Of a stretch of DNA of 20,952 bases, positions 1-7,676 are shown piece after piece. Position numbers and translations under genes: made by a program. Source of the DNA: Ovoidimarina sp050299695 (GTDB taxonomy: Bacteria > Pseudomonadota > Alphaproteobacteria > Rhodobacterales > Rhodobacteraceae); the NCBI GenBank assembly GCA_050299695.1, contig JBNKWI010000064.1:1-20952 (forward strand), in the 5' to 3' direction. Positions within the stretch are counted from its first letter, which is position 1, and each line of letters starts with the position of its first letter. The notes under the pieces were generated by a model that did not search any database, was not told the origin of the DNA, and worked only from the letters and a program-made list of their open reading frames with translations.

Positions 1-1064
1 CGGATCACCTCGAGATGCAGGAGGCCGAGGAAGCCGCAGCGGAAGCCGAAGCCGAGGGCGGCGGAGGTCTCCATCTCGAAGGTGAAGGAGGCGTCGTTGA
101 GCGCGAGTTTCTCGATGGCGTCGCGGAGGTCCTCGAAGTCGTTGGCGTCGGCGGGGAAGAGGCCGCAGAACACCACCGGGATCGAGGGCTTGAAGCCGGG
201 GAGCGGTGTCTCGCAGGGCTTGCGCTCGTGGGTGATGGTGTCGCCGACGCGGGTGTCGCGGACCTGCTTGATCGAGGCGGTGAGGACGCCGATCTCGCCC
301 GGCCCCAGTTCGGCGATATCGGTCATCGCGGGGCGGAGCACCGCGAGCCTGTCGATGCCATAGCGGGCGCCGGTCTGCATCATCTTGATCTGGTCGCCCT
401 TGCGGATCACCCCGTCGATCACGCGGATCATCACGACGACGCCGAGATAGGAATCGTACCAGCTGTCGACCAGCATCGCCTTGAGCGGCGCGTTGCGGTC
501 GCCCTTCGGCGCGGGCAGGCGGGTGACGATGGCCTCCAGGACGTCGGGGATGCCGAGGCCGGTCTTGGCGCTGATCTCGATGGCGTCATGGGCCTCGATG
601 CCGATCACGTCCTCGATCTGCTCCTTCACGCGGGCGGGTTCGGCGGCGGGGAGGTCGATCTTGTTCAGGACCGGCACGATGTCGTGGTCGGCGTCGATCG
701 CCTGGTAGACATTGGCCAGCGTCTGCGCCTCCACGCCCTGGGAGGCATCGACCACCAGAAGCGAGCCCTCCACGGCGCGCATCGACCGCGAGACCTCGTA
801 GGCGAAGTCCACATGGCCCGGCGTGTCGATCAGGTTGAGGATGTAGGTCTGGCCGTCCTTCGCCGGGTACTCGATCCGGACGGTGTTCGCCTTGATGGTG
901 ATCCCCCGCTCGCGCTCGATATCCATCGAGTCGAGCATCTGCTCCTTCATGTCGCGCTCGGCCACCGTCCCGGTGAGCTGGATCAGCCGGTCGGCGAGCG
1001 TGGATTTCCCGTGGTCGATATGGGCGACGATGGAGAAATTGCGGATATGGGCGAGGTCGGTCAT
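1..1064 (-). CDS. lepA: Elongation factor 4 (LepA), N-terminal part
   Basis: LepA is a ribosome-associated translational GTPase that acts on stalled or mistranslocated ribosomes and affects initiation. Only the first 354 codons are here; the family is about 600 residues, so the C-terminal part lies beyond position 1. The protein opens MTDLAHIRNFSIVAHIDHGK, giving the P-loop AHIDHGKS at residues 14-21, followed by DTPGH (G3) and NKID (G4), then the domain II region. The ATG at 1064 was chosen because it matches the usual LepA N-terminus and no in-frame ATG, GTG or TTG was seen just upstream. No purine-rich Shine-Dalgarno sequence precedes it, and the upstream bases repeat the first codons imperfectly. 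No signal peptidase gene lepB is in view; it would lie in front of lepA only in some bacteria. Confidence 0.96.
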   Translation of the reverse strand, partial: MTDLAHIRNFSIVAHIDHGKSTLADRLIQLTGTVAERDMKEQMLDSMDIERERGITIKANTVRIEYPAKDGQTYILNLIDTPGHVDFAYEVSRSMRAVEGSLLVVDASQGVEAQTLANVYQAIDADHDIVPVLNKIDLPAAEPARVKEQIEDVIGIEAHDAIEISAKTGLGIPDVLEAIVTRLPAPKGDRNAPLKAMLVDSWYDSYLGVVVMIRVIDGVIRKGDQIKMMQTGARYGIDRLAVLRPAMTDIAELGPGEIGVLTASIKQVRDTRVGDTITHERKPCETPLPGFKPSIPVVFCGLFPADANDFEDLRDAIEKLALNDASFTFEMETSAALGFGFRCGFLGLLHLEVI

Positions 1065-1171
1065 TGCGCGGATATGCGGCAGGTCGCGGACGTTGTCGAG
1101 TGGCGAAACGCCAACACAGGTTGGATCTTCCGTGCTCCGCGCGCACTCCGGTGACCGGAGCCGCGTTATGG

Positions 1172-2510
1172 CTATGTTCCCTCGCCGAACGCCTCCGCTT
1201 CTTCGGAGATCGCCTCGGTGGACACATCCGAAGCGACGCTTTCGTCTCTGATCCGCGGAGCCTTCTTCTTCCATGGCAAGAGGTCGGAACCTACCGTCCG
1301 GTAGAAGTCCGGAACGATCTTCTCAAGCTCCTCGATGAAGTTGGTCTGCTGGGTGAAACGCGCACCGATACGGCGAGAGATGAACACTTCAAACGTGTGA
1401 ACGCTGAGATGCTCCTTCCCTTCCGTCGCGACATCAATGCTAGAACGCAGTTCCGGAATCGAGAATTGTGTCGGTTCGTTCCGGCCGGGCCAATGGAGGC
1501 GGACGAAGTATTCGTCGACCCGCTCGGCCTTGATCTGTTTTAGCAGCCAGTTGAGCCGTGCCCTTGTCGATTGGCGATCTTCCGGAGCACGCAGGCTCAT
1601 GCCGGCTTCCAGGGTCCGCCGCATCATGTCTGCGCGCACCAGTACGGGCGCCGCTGCATCGGGAATGTCAATCAGGCACGTCAGGCAGTTGGTTTCGCGC
1701 AATACCTGGTGCTCATCCTTCAACCGCGCAGACGCATCCAAGAGGTGTTTCCTCGGAAGACGCTCCGAAACTTGCGTCTCTGTAAGCCGGCTGAGTATGA
1801 GGCTCAGGTCGCGTGTCTCCTGATGCCACGCAGCGAGAACTTCGACTGCATCCTCCGATTTCGCCGAAATGGTGCCACCGTTGGACACGAGACGATTCAA
1901 TTCGCTCCATGACCGCGGCATTCGGTCAAATCCGCGAACACCTGCGCTTTCATGACTCAAGAAGCGACGCAGTTCGTTCAGCAGTACCCTTTGGTCCCTG
2001 TCGGCAACGTTGTCCTGTGAGAGGAGAAGATCCGCGGCGGTCAGGATGTGCATCCAGCTCCAGTGGAATACCGGGATGCGCGACCGGCTCTTGCGGACGT
2101 CGGGAATCGGATGGGTTGGAGATCGTTATGACGCAATCCACGCCAACCTCTTTCGCCAAGGCGCGATACCGTTCAATCTGGGCGGGATCCAGCTCGGTAT
2201 TCCCAACCTTTGCCTCGACCAGCGCGCGCCATTCGCTCTTGCCCTTCGTGACAACGATCAACCCGTCCGGCCTGTCGCCCTTGCTTTCCTTCTCGCTCGC
2301 GAAAACGATCTCGGTAAAGGTCTCGATCTTCGCTCTTGTGCCGATCTTCTGACCGACATCACTCAAGAGGCTTGCGCCGAACTCGGAGATCTTCGCCATG
2401 CAGGCCAGTACGATGGATGTTGTTCGGCCCTCTTTCGAAGTTGTGGCGAGGACCGGAAACAGGCGAGCAGCCTCCCCGCGGCAAATATACTCGGGCAAAT
2501 GATCGGTCAC
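1172..2510 (-). pseudogene. Frameshifted PD-(D/E)XK-nuclease-like protein
   Basis: The reading frame is open in two pieces. Codons 1-132 run from a GTG at 2510 to about 2115. The rest continues in another frame from about 2116 to a TAG at 1172, roughly 314 codons. The start is well supported: AGGGAGGAG lies seven bases upstream of the GTG. The first piece contains RPDGLIVV (residues 80-87), WRALVEAK (94-101) and a Q-x3-Y helix (111-115), the spacing expected of a PD-(D/E)XK nuclease core with D82, E99 and K101. The second piece starts near THPIPDVRKS, contains FHWSWMHIL, and has a long helical C-terminal region with no domain I can name. From memory of similar proteins, a few residues after ITISN are missing here, suggesting a small deletion of a length not divisible by three. 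Base composition is visibly lower in G+C than in neighbouring genes, consistent with acquisition by transfer. The function is unknown; the nuclease call is inference. A sequencing error remains possible. Confidence 0.75.
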
Positions 2511-2870
2511 GGTTGTTCTCCTCCCTGAAATTGTGCCGACACCCGCACGAATGCGGACCACTCTAAATATCCCAAAGTTGTATTCGCGATATGTATGCAA
2601 ACCAAAGCAAATTTCGCTTTGGTAGATACTCTCCGCCCAATCCTTGGCTCGGGGCGACCAGCCCCGGGCCGCGCCCGACCCTCCCCACGGGAGGGCGCAT
2701 GGCGATGTCGTATGCCGCACAGAGCGAGTCCGGGGCTTTCGGGATAAACCGCCCACCACAGGCGGTCCGAGAGCGCCCTCCCAGGGTCGGGCGCGGCCCT
2801 CTGCGCCATGGGCGTGCCTGTTGAGAGCCTGTGCGGTTCGATGGATAGTCGGGGAGAAGGGAGCCGCCCT
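2511..2870. other. Gene-free stretch with AT-rich promoter region and palindromes
   Basis: No credible gene lies in these 360 bases. The part nearest the broken nuclease-like gene (2521-2640) is AT-rich and should hold its promoter. It contains a clear hairpin, ACCAAAGC at 2601-2608 pairing with GCTTTGGT at 2616-2623, which could be an operator. The remainder is GC-rich and dominated by the long inverted repeat at 2666-2799. Short open frames crossing this region look like by-products of the GC-rich palindrome. Confidence 0.6.
2666..2799. repeat. Long bulged inverted repeat, probably a dispersed intergenic element
   Basis: The left arm 2666-2682 (GGGCCGCGCCCGACCCT) is the perfect reverse complement of 2783-2799. 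A second block 2689-2698 (GGGAGGGCGC) is the perfect complement of 2773-2782. The left arm differs only by a six-base insert (2683-2688), so the whole forms a 27-bp stem with one bulge. Inside it is a smaller hairpin, ACCGCC at 2748-2753 with GGCGGT at 2761-2766. There is no terminal U-tract, so a simple terminator is unlikely. The form resembles the MITE/REP-like elements found between genes in this bacterial family; dispersal cannot be shown from one window. Confidence 0.7.
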
Positions 2871-3146
2871 ATGACCGACACCATCCTTGCCTTCCGCGTC
2901 ACCGGCCGTGTGCAGGGGGTCTGGTTCCGGGCCTGGACGCGCGAGCGGGCGGAGGCGTTGGGGCTGCGCGGCTGGGTTCGGAACGAGGCGGATGGGGCGG
3001 TGGCGGGGCTGGTCGCGGGGGAGGAGGAGCGGGTGCGGGAGATGGTGCGGGCGCTTCATGAGGGTCCGCCGGCGGCGCGGGTGGCAAGAGTCGAGACGTC
3101 ACCGGGGGAAGACGACGGGTCGGTCGGGTTCCGCATCCGGCGGTGA
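2871..3146 (+). CDS. acyP: Acylphosphatase
   Basis: This 91-residue protein should hydrolyse the carboxyl-phosphate bond of acyl phosphates in the cytoplasm. The signature is intact: GRVQGVWFR at residues 12-20 forms the phosphate-binding loop with catalytic Arg20, and GWVRN at 34-38 supplies the catalytic Asn38. The length matches the family norm of about 90. The ATG at 2871 was preferred over one at 2808 because it follows the purine-rich GGGGAGAAGGGAG and starts the protein just before the first beta strand. The longer version would add residues encoded by the flank of the palindromic element. It stands alone between that element and a small secreted protein. Confidence 0.93.
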   Translation: MTDTILAFRVTGRVQGVWFRAWTRERAEALGLRGWVRNEADGAVAGLVAGEEERVREMVRALHEGPPAARVARVETSPGEDDGSVGFRIRR

Positions 3147-3238
3147 AATAATCGCCCACGAAATAATTGAAAATTTACCATGCTCCTGCCATGATTCCGC
3201 GCAGACACTTGCCGAAAGAGCAGGACGGGCAGAGACGT

Positions 3239-3535
3239 ATGAGACAGGTATTCCTGGGGGCGTTTTTCGTGGTTCTGGCAGGGGCGGCGCAGGCGGGAGA
3301 GATCCGCTCGGCCTGCCTCAAGGGATCGGAGCGGGCGGGCAATCCGCGGCTCTGTTCCTGCATCCAGATGGCGGCGGACCAGACCCTGACGCGCAGCGAT
3401 CAGAAGCTGGCGGCGACATTCTTCCGCGATCCGGACAAGGCCGAGGAGGTGCGGATGTCGAAGCGCCGCACCCATGAGGAGTTCTGGGAGCGCTACAAGG
3501 CCTTCGGGGCCTTCGCCGCCTCGATCTGCAGCTGA
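3239..3535 (+). CDS. Small secreted four-cysteine protein of unknown function
   Basis: The 98-residue product has a signal peptide (residues 1-19, hydrophobic core FLGAFFVVLAGAAQA, likely cleavage after AQA). The mature part carries cysteines 26, 39, 41 and 97, which could form two disulfides. The segment TLTRSDQKLAATFFRDPDKA followed by EEVRMSK is charged and helical. Similar proteins in Rhodobacteraceae are often labelled arginine transporter, but nothing here, neither membrane helices nor a binding fold, supports that. The start at 3239 is chosen because it gives a clean signal peptide; an upstream in-frame ATG at 3191 would bury it. The last 43 bases overlap the 3' end of the convergent phosphatase gene. 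Confidence 0.82.
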   Translation: MRQVFLGAFFVVLAGAAQAGEIRSACLKGSERAGNPRLCSCIQMAADQTLTRSDQKLAATFFRDPDKAEEVRMSKRRTHEEFWERYKAFGAFAASICS

Positions 3536-3975
3536 GCGACGAGCGCCTGCGCGGCGGCCTCGACAAGGTCGAGCGCCTCGTCGAAGCGGCGCGTGTAATA
3601 GGGGTCGGGCACCTCGTCCTGCCCGGTTTCCGGCGCGTAGGAGAGGAACAGCCGCACCGGCGTGGCGTTGCCCGCCGGACGGAGGCGTTCGAGATCCGCG
3701 AGATTGGCGCAGTCCATGGCGAGGATCAGGTCGAAACGGTCGAAATCGGCGCGGGTGACCTGGCGGGCACGCAGGGGCGAAAGATCGTAGCCCCGCGCGG
3801 CGCCGGCCTGGATCGCGGGGCCGTAGGGCGGTTCGCCCACGTGCCAGCCGCCGGTGCCTGCGCTGTCCAGCTCCAGGTCGAGCCCCTCTTCGGCTGCGAT
3901 GGCGCGCAGCACCGCCTCGGCGGTGGGCGAGCGGCAGATATTGCCGAGGCAGACGGCGAGGATGCGGGTCGTCAT
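3493..3975 (-). CDS. Low-molecular-weight protein tyrosine phosphatase
   Basis: The 160-residue protein has the complete LMW-PTP active site. CLGNICRS at residues 9-16 is the C-x5-R phosphate loop with nucleophile Cys9 and Arg15. DPYY at 124-127 supplies the general acid Asp124. The length is normal for the family. Such enzymes dephosphorylate phosphotyrosine on proteins, often ones regulating exopolysaccharide export, or may act in arsenate reduction; neither partner is nearby, so the substrate is unknown. It is transcribed away from the sirtuin gene, with 54 bases between the two starts, and its 3' end runs 43 bases into the secreted-protein gene on the other strand. The ATG at 3975 starts right at the first beta strand (RILAVCLGN). 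Confidence 0.94.
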   Translation of the reverse strand: MTTRILAVCLGNICRSPTAEAVLRAIAAEEGLDLELDSAGTGGWHVGEPPYGPAIQAGAARGYDLSPLRARQVTRADFDRFDLILAMDCANLADLERLRPAGNATPVRLFLSYAPETGQDEVPDPYYTRRFDEALDLVEAAAQALVAQLQIEAAKAPKAL

Positions 3976-4029
3976 GGGTCTTGTCCGCGGGTTAGGGTGA
4001 CGGGCGGAACCTAGCAGGGGCGGGCGGAG

Positions 4030-4725
4030 ATGGACAATATCGTGATCCTGACGGGCGCCGGCGTCTCGGCGGAAAGCGGGCTTGGCACGTTCCGCGACGC
4101 GGGCGGGCTCTGGGACGAATACGATCTCGAGGACGTGGCGACGCCCGAGGGCTTCGCCCGCGACCCGGGGCTGGTGCACGGGTTCTACAACGCGCGGCGG
4201 GCGAACTGCCTTTCCGCGGCGCCGAACGCGGCGCATGAGGCGCTGGCGCGGCTCGAGATGTTCTCGCCGGGCAAGGTGACGATCGTGACGCAGAATATCG
4301 ACGATCTGCACGAGCGGGCGGGGTCGCACGGCGTGGTGCACATGCATGGCGAGCTCCTGCGGGCGCTCTGTGCGGGCTGTGGCCACCGCTGGGAGGCACC
4401 GGCGGAGATGTCGGTCGAGACCCCCTGCCCCGGCTGCGGCGCGCTCCGGGCGCGGCCCGACGTGGTCTGGTTCGGCGAGATGCCCTACCGGATGGAGGAG
4501 ATCGAGGCGCTGCTCGAAAGCGCCACGCTCTTCGCGGCGATCGGCACGTCGGGGACGGTCTACCCGGCGGCGGGCTTCGTGGCGGAGGCGCGGCGCCAAG
4601 GCGCGCGGACGGTGGAGCTCAATGCCGAGCCCTCGGAGGTGGCGGGGCTCTTCGACGCGCTCCGGCTCGGTCCGGCCACCCGCGAGGTGCCGCGCTGGGT
4701 CGACGAACTCCTCGCGCGGCAATAG
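4030..4725 (+). CDS. cobB: NAD-dependent protein deacylase, Sir2 family class III
   Basis: The 231-residue sirtuin removes acyl groups from lysines using NAD. Visible motifs are GAGVSAESGLGTFRD (residues 9-23, NAD binding), TQNIDDLHERAG (87-98), and HMHGE (104-108) with catalytic His106. A zinc site is formed by C114, C117, C133 and C136. Tyr53 and Arg56 in FYNARR match the Y-x2-R pair that in class III sirtuins (SIRT5, E. coli CobB) binds succinyl or malonyl groups, so desuccinylase as well as deacetylase activity is likely. The start at 4030 fits the family N-terminus. It is divergent from the tyrosine phosphatase gene, with a shared 54-base promoter region. Confidence 0.95.
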   Translation: MDNIVILTGAGVSAESGLGTFRDAGGLWDEYDLEDVATPEGFARDPGLVHGFYNARRANCLSAAPNAAHEALARLEMFSPGKVTIVTQNIDDLHERAGSHGVVHMHGELLRALCAGCGHRWEAPAEMSVETPCPGCGALRARPDVVWFGEMPYRMEEIEALLESATLFAAIGTSGTVYPAAGFVAEARRQGARTVELNAEPSEVAGLFDALRLGPATREVPRWVDELLARQ

Positions 4726-4830
4726 GTGGCGCGGCGCCCGGGACGCACGGTGCCCCCGCCGGCCGCCCCGATTGCATCGCCGGCCCCGCTGGCCTAGCGT
4801 TCCCCCGACCCCCGCTCAGGAGCGCCGCCC

Positions 4831-5067
4831 ATGTCCGCCCTCTTCGTCCAGATCCGCTGCAAGCCCGGTACCGCCTACCAGGTGGCGGACGAGATCGCGC
4901 TCCGCGAGCTGCATTCCGAGCTCTACTCGACCTCCGGCGAATACGACCTGCTCCTGAAGCTCTACCCGCCCGACGGCGCCGATGTGGGCAAGTTCATCAA
5001 CGAGAACCTGCTCGACATCGCCGGAATCGAGCGGACCCTCACCACGCTCACCTTCAAGGCGTTCTGA
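4831..5067 (+). CDS. Stand-alone Lrp/AsnC ligand-binding (RAM) domain protein
   Basis: The 78-residue protein consists only of the alpha-beta sandwich ligand-binding domain of Lrp/AsnC regulators: FVQIRCKPGTAYQVADEIAL, then the SGEYDLLLKLYPPDG strand pair, then GIERTLTTLTFKAF. There is no helix-turn-helix, so it cannot bind DNA alone. Stand-alone RAM proteins are known in bacteria and archaea and form ring-shaped oligomers that bind small molecules, often amino acids. The start at 4831 follows AGGAG with eight bases spacing. It lies 18 bases upstream of pxpB on the same strand, so co-transcription is likely and an amino-acid-sensing or enzyme-stabilising role with oxoprolinase is possible, but this is inference. 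Confidence 0.9.
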   Translation: MSALFVQIRCKPGTAYQVADEIALRELHSELYSTSGEYDLLLKLYPPDGADVGKFINENLLDIAGIERTLTTLTFKAF

Positions 5068-5085
5068 GCCCCCCGCGAGAGGCCC

Positions 5086-5817
5086 ATGGCCGAACCCGCC
5101 TTCCCCGTGATCCTGCCGCAGGGCGTCGACGGCATCGTGGTCCGCTTCGCCGACCGGCTGAGCGATGCGGCGAACCGCGCCGCGCTCGCCTTCCATGCCG
5201 GGCTCCGCGCCGCGCCGCCGCCGGGGGTCGCCGAAAGCGCCCCAGCGCTCGCCTCGGTCTTCCTGCGCTACGACCCCGACGCCACCCGGTTCGAGACGCT
5301 CGCGGCGGATCTGCGCGACCGCCTGGCGCGGGAGGCGTTCCACGAAGCGCCGCTGCCGCATGACCGCCGTCTTTGGACCGTGCCGGCCCTCTTCGGCGGC
5401 GAGGACGCGCCGGGCCTCGCCCAGGCCGCCGAAGCCGCCGGGCTCACCCCCGAGGACGCGATTCGCGACCTCACCGCGCGGCCGGTCCGCGTCCTCGCCG
5501 TCGGTTTCGCCCCCGGCCAGCCTTATCTCGGCGAACTGCCGCCCCGCTGGAACATCCCGCGCCTGCCGGACCTGATCCAGGTGCCCGAGGGCGCGCTGGT
5601 GCTCGCGATCCGCCAGCTCGTGCTCTTCGCCAACCCCTCGCCCACCGGCTGGACCCATATCGCCCGCACCGCGTTCCGGCCGTTCCGCCCCGAACGCGAC
5701 GACCCCTTCGCGCTGCGCCCCGGCGACGAGATGCGGTTCCGCGCCGTGGAGCGGTCCGAGTTCGAGGATCTCGCCGGGGAACCCGATGCCGGCGCCACCT
5801 GCGCGGCGCTGCCATGA
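5086..5817 (+). CDS. pxpB: 5-oxoprolinase subunit B
   Basis: The 243-residue protein belongs to the KipI/PxpB family, earlier called allophanate hydrolase subunit 1. Together with PxpC and PxpA it hydrolyses 5-oxo-L-proline to glutamate at the cost of ATP. The family core is recognisable at VGFAPGQPYLGELP and in the later VPEGALVLAIRQLVLFANPS followed by PTGWTHIARTAF. Several positions differ from the usual pattern, for example AIRQLVLF where a glycine-rich AGxQTGIYP is typical, so this is a diverged member. GAGAGG precedes the ATG at 5086. Its TGA overlaps the ATG of pxpC by four bases, indicating translational coupling. Confidence 0.88.
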   Translation: MAEPAFPVILPQGVDGIVVRFADRLSDAANRAALAFHAGLRAAPPPGVAESAPALASVFLRYDPDATRFETLAADLRDRLAREAFHEAPLPHDRRLWTVPALFGGEDAPGLAQAAEAAGLTPEDAIRDLTARPVRVLAVGFAPGQPYLGELPPRWNIPRLPDLIQVPEGALVLAIRQLVLFANPSPTGWTHIARTAFRPFRPERDDPFALRPGDEMRFRAVERSEFEDLAGEPDAGATCAALP

Positions 5818-6824
5818 GCGCGCTCCTTGTCCATGCCGCCGGGCCGCAGGTCACGGTGCAGGACCTGGGCCGCCCGGGCTATCTCTCGCTCGGCCTCTCG
5901 CGCGGCGGCGCGGCCGACCGGCTGGCGCTCCTCGAGGCCGCCGCCCTCCTGGGGGCCGGGCCGGGGCAGGCGGTGCTCGAGATGGCCGGCATGGGCGGCA
6001 CATTCGAGGTCACCGAGCCGACCCGCATCGCGCTCACCGGCGCGCCGATGCGCGCGAAGCTGGGCCAGCGCCCGCTCGCGTGGAACGCCACCCACCGGAT
6101 CGCCCCGGGCGAGCGCCTCACCCTCGGTCCGGCCGAGGCCGGGAGCTACGGCTATCTCGCCTTCGCCGGCGGCATCGCCACCGAGAAGCTGATGGAGAGC
6201 CGCTCCGCCCATCTCGCCGCCCGGATCGGCCGGCCCCTCGCCGCGGGCGACGCGCTGCCCCTCGGCAAGGACCCGGCCCCCGACACGCCGCCCCGGCACC
6301 TCGCCGTGCCCGACCGGTTCCACGGCGGCCTCGTCCGCATCGTCCCCGGGGGCCAGACCGCGATGTTCTCCGAGGCCGAACGCGCCCGCTTCGCCGCCAC
6401 GGCGTTCACCCGCGACACCCGCGGCAACCGGCAAGGCGTGCGCCTCGCCTTCGACGGCGATCCCTTCGGCACCGAGGGCGCACGCTCGGTGCTCTCGGAA
6501 ATCATCGCGCCCGGCGACATCCAGATGACCGGCGAGGGCACGCCCTTCGTGCTGCTCCCGGAATGCCAGACCACCGGCGGCTATCCGCGGATCGCCAGCG
6601 TCCTGCCCGAGGACCTGCCCCGTGTCGCCCAGGCCGCGCCCGGCGCGCCGATCCGCTTCGCCTTCCTCACCCACGACGAGGCAAGCGCCGCCTGGCGCTC
6701 CGAGGCCGACACCCTGAAGGCGCTGACAGCCGCCACCGCGCCGCTCCTGCGCGACCCCCGGGACATTCCCGACCTTCTCGGCTACCAGTTGATCTCGGGC
6801 GCCACGGCGGGAGAGAGTGAATGA
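5814..6824 (+). CDS. pxpC: 5-oxoprolinase subunit C
   Basis: The 336-residue product is a KipA/PxpC (biotin-dependent carboxyltransferase-like) protein, the large partner of PxpB. It shows the family start (VTVQDLGRPGYLSLGLSRGG), the YLAFAGGI strand, GGLVRIVPGGQ, and the conserved SEIIAPGDIQMTGEGTPFVL and ECQTTGGYPRIASVLPEDL segments. The length is normal. The start codon overlaps the stop of pxpB (ATGA at 5814-5817) and its own stop overlaps the start of pxpA in the same way (6821-6824). That arrangement fixes the starts and supports a single mRNA and stoichiometric synthesis. Confidence 0.93.
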   Translation: MSALLVHAAGPQVTVQDLGRPGYLSLGLSRGGAADRLALLEAAALLGAGPGQAVLEMAGMGGTFEVTEPTRIALTGAPMRAKLGQRPLAWNATHRIAPGERLTLGPAEAGSYGYLAFAGGIATEKLMESRSAHLAARIGRPLAAGDALPLGKDPAPDTPPRHLAVPDRFHGGLVRIVPGGQTAMFSEAERARFAATAFTRDTRGNRQGVRLAFDGDPFGTEGARSVLSEIIAPGDIQMTGEGTPFVLLPECQTTGGYPRIASVLPEDLPRVAQAAPGAPIRFAFLTHDEASAAWRSEADTLKALTAATAPLLRDPRDIPDLLGYQLISGATAGESE

Positions 6825-7579
6825 CCACGACCATCGACCTCAACGCCGACATGGGCGAGAGCTTCGGCCCCTGGAAGATGGGCGACGACGCGGCGCTGAT
6901 GGACATCATCACCTCGGCCAACATCGCCTGCGGCTTCCACGCGGGCGACCCCGACGTGATGGCGAAAACGATGGCGCTGGCGGTGGAGAAGGGCGTCGGC
7001 CTCGGCGCGCATCCGGGCTTTCCCGACCTGCAGGGCTTCGGCCGCGACCGACGCGACATGCCGCTCGGGACGCTCGCCAACATGGTGCGCTACCAGGTGG
7101 GGGCGGCGATGGGCATGGCTCGGGCGGCGGGCGGAAAGATCCGCCACCTGAAACTCCACGGCGCGCTCGCCAACATGTGCGCCGAGGACGAGGCGATGGC
7201 GCGGGCGGCCTACGAGGCCGCGCTCTCGGTGCATCCCGACATCGTCGTGATGGTCATCGCCCAGACCGCGCAACAGCGCGCTGCCGAGGCGCTGGGCTGC
7301 GCCATGGCGGCCGAGATCTTCGCCGACCGCGCCTACGAGGACGACGCCACGCTCGTCGACCGCAGGAAGCCCGGCGCGATGATCCGCGACCCCGAGGAGG
7401 CGGCGCGGCGCATGGTCGCCATGGTGCGCGACGGCGCGATCCACACCGCCTCGGGCCAGCGCATCCCGGCGCGGATCGACACGATCTGCTGCCACGGCGA
7501 CACGCCCGAAGCCGTCGCCATCGCCCGCGCCACCCGTGCCGGGCTCGAGGCGGCGGGCCTGGCGCTCGCGCCGCTGTGA
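6821..7579 (+). CDS. pxpA: 5-oxoprolinase subunit A (LamB/YcsF family)
   Basis: The 252-residue protein is a complete LamB/YcsF-family member, the TIM-barrel-like subunit of the bacterial three-part 5-oxoprolinase. It has the family opening IDLNADMGESFGPWKMGDD, then ANIACGFHAGDP, GAHPGFPDLQGFGR, the LKLHGALANM segment, FADRAYEDDATLVDR, and the terminal DTICCHGDTPEAV. The subunit set clears 5-oxoproline that forms spontaneously from glutamine and glutamate. It is the last gene of the operon; the next gene, rpmB, has its own promoter and lies 182 bases away. The older annotation of this family as lactam utilisation protein is superseded. Confidence 0.95.
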   Translation: MTTTIDLNADMGESFGPWKMGDDAALMDIITSANIACGFHAGDPDVMAKTMALAVEKGVGLGAHPGFPDLQGFGRDRRDMPLGTLANMVRYQVGAAMGMARAAGGKIRHLKLHGALANMCAEDEAMARAAYEAALSVHPDIVVMVIAQTAQQRAAEALGCAMAAEIFADRAYEDDATLVDRRKPGAMIRDPEEAARRMVAMVRDGAIHTASGQRIPARIDTICCHGDTPEAVAIARATRAGLEAAGLALAPL

Positions 7580-7630
7580 CCGGCGCCCCCTCGCCTTGAT
7601 CGGCGCGCGAAGGCGCGGCGAAACCCTCCC

Positions 7631-7659
7631 TTGACGGACCATCCCGTCGCGAGTAAACC
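7631..7659 (+). promoter_or_regulatory. Candidate sigma-70 promoter for rpmB
   Basis: TTGACG at 7631-7636 and TAAACC at 7654-7659 are separated by 17 bases, a good match to the housekeeping promoter spacing. Transcription would begin near 7666 and give a leader of roughly 95 bases before the L28 start. No other strong promoter was seen between pxpA and rpmB. Confidence 0.5.
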
Positions 7660-7676
7660 CCGCCAACGGATTCCCG

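Noticed and set aside
2100..2130. Programmed ribosomal frameshifting in the nuclease-like gene
   Set aside because: No slippery heptamer or stimulating structure is evident, and residues expected after ITISN appear to be missing, which suits a small deletion better.
2808..2870. A longer acylphosphatase starting at the upstream ATG
   Set aside because: The added 21 residues derive from the edge of the palindromic element, precede a better ribosome site and are absent from the family.
3239..3535. Naming the small secreted protein an arginine transporter
   Set aside because: It has a signal peptide and a 79-residue soluble part with four cysteines, no transport helices and no solute-binding fold.
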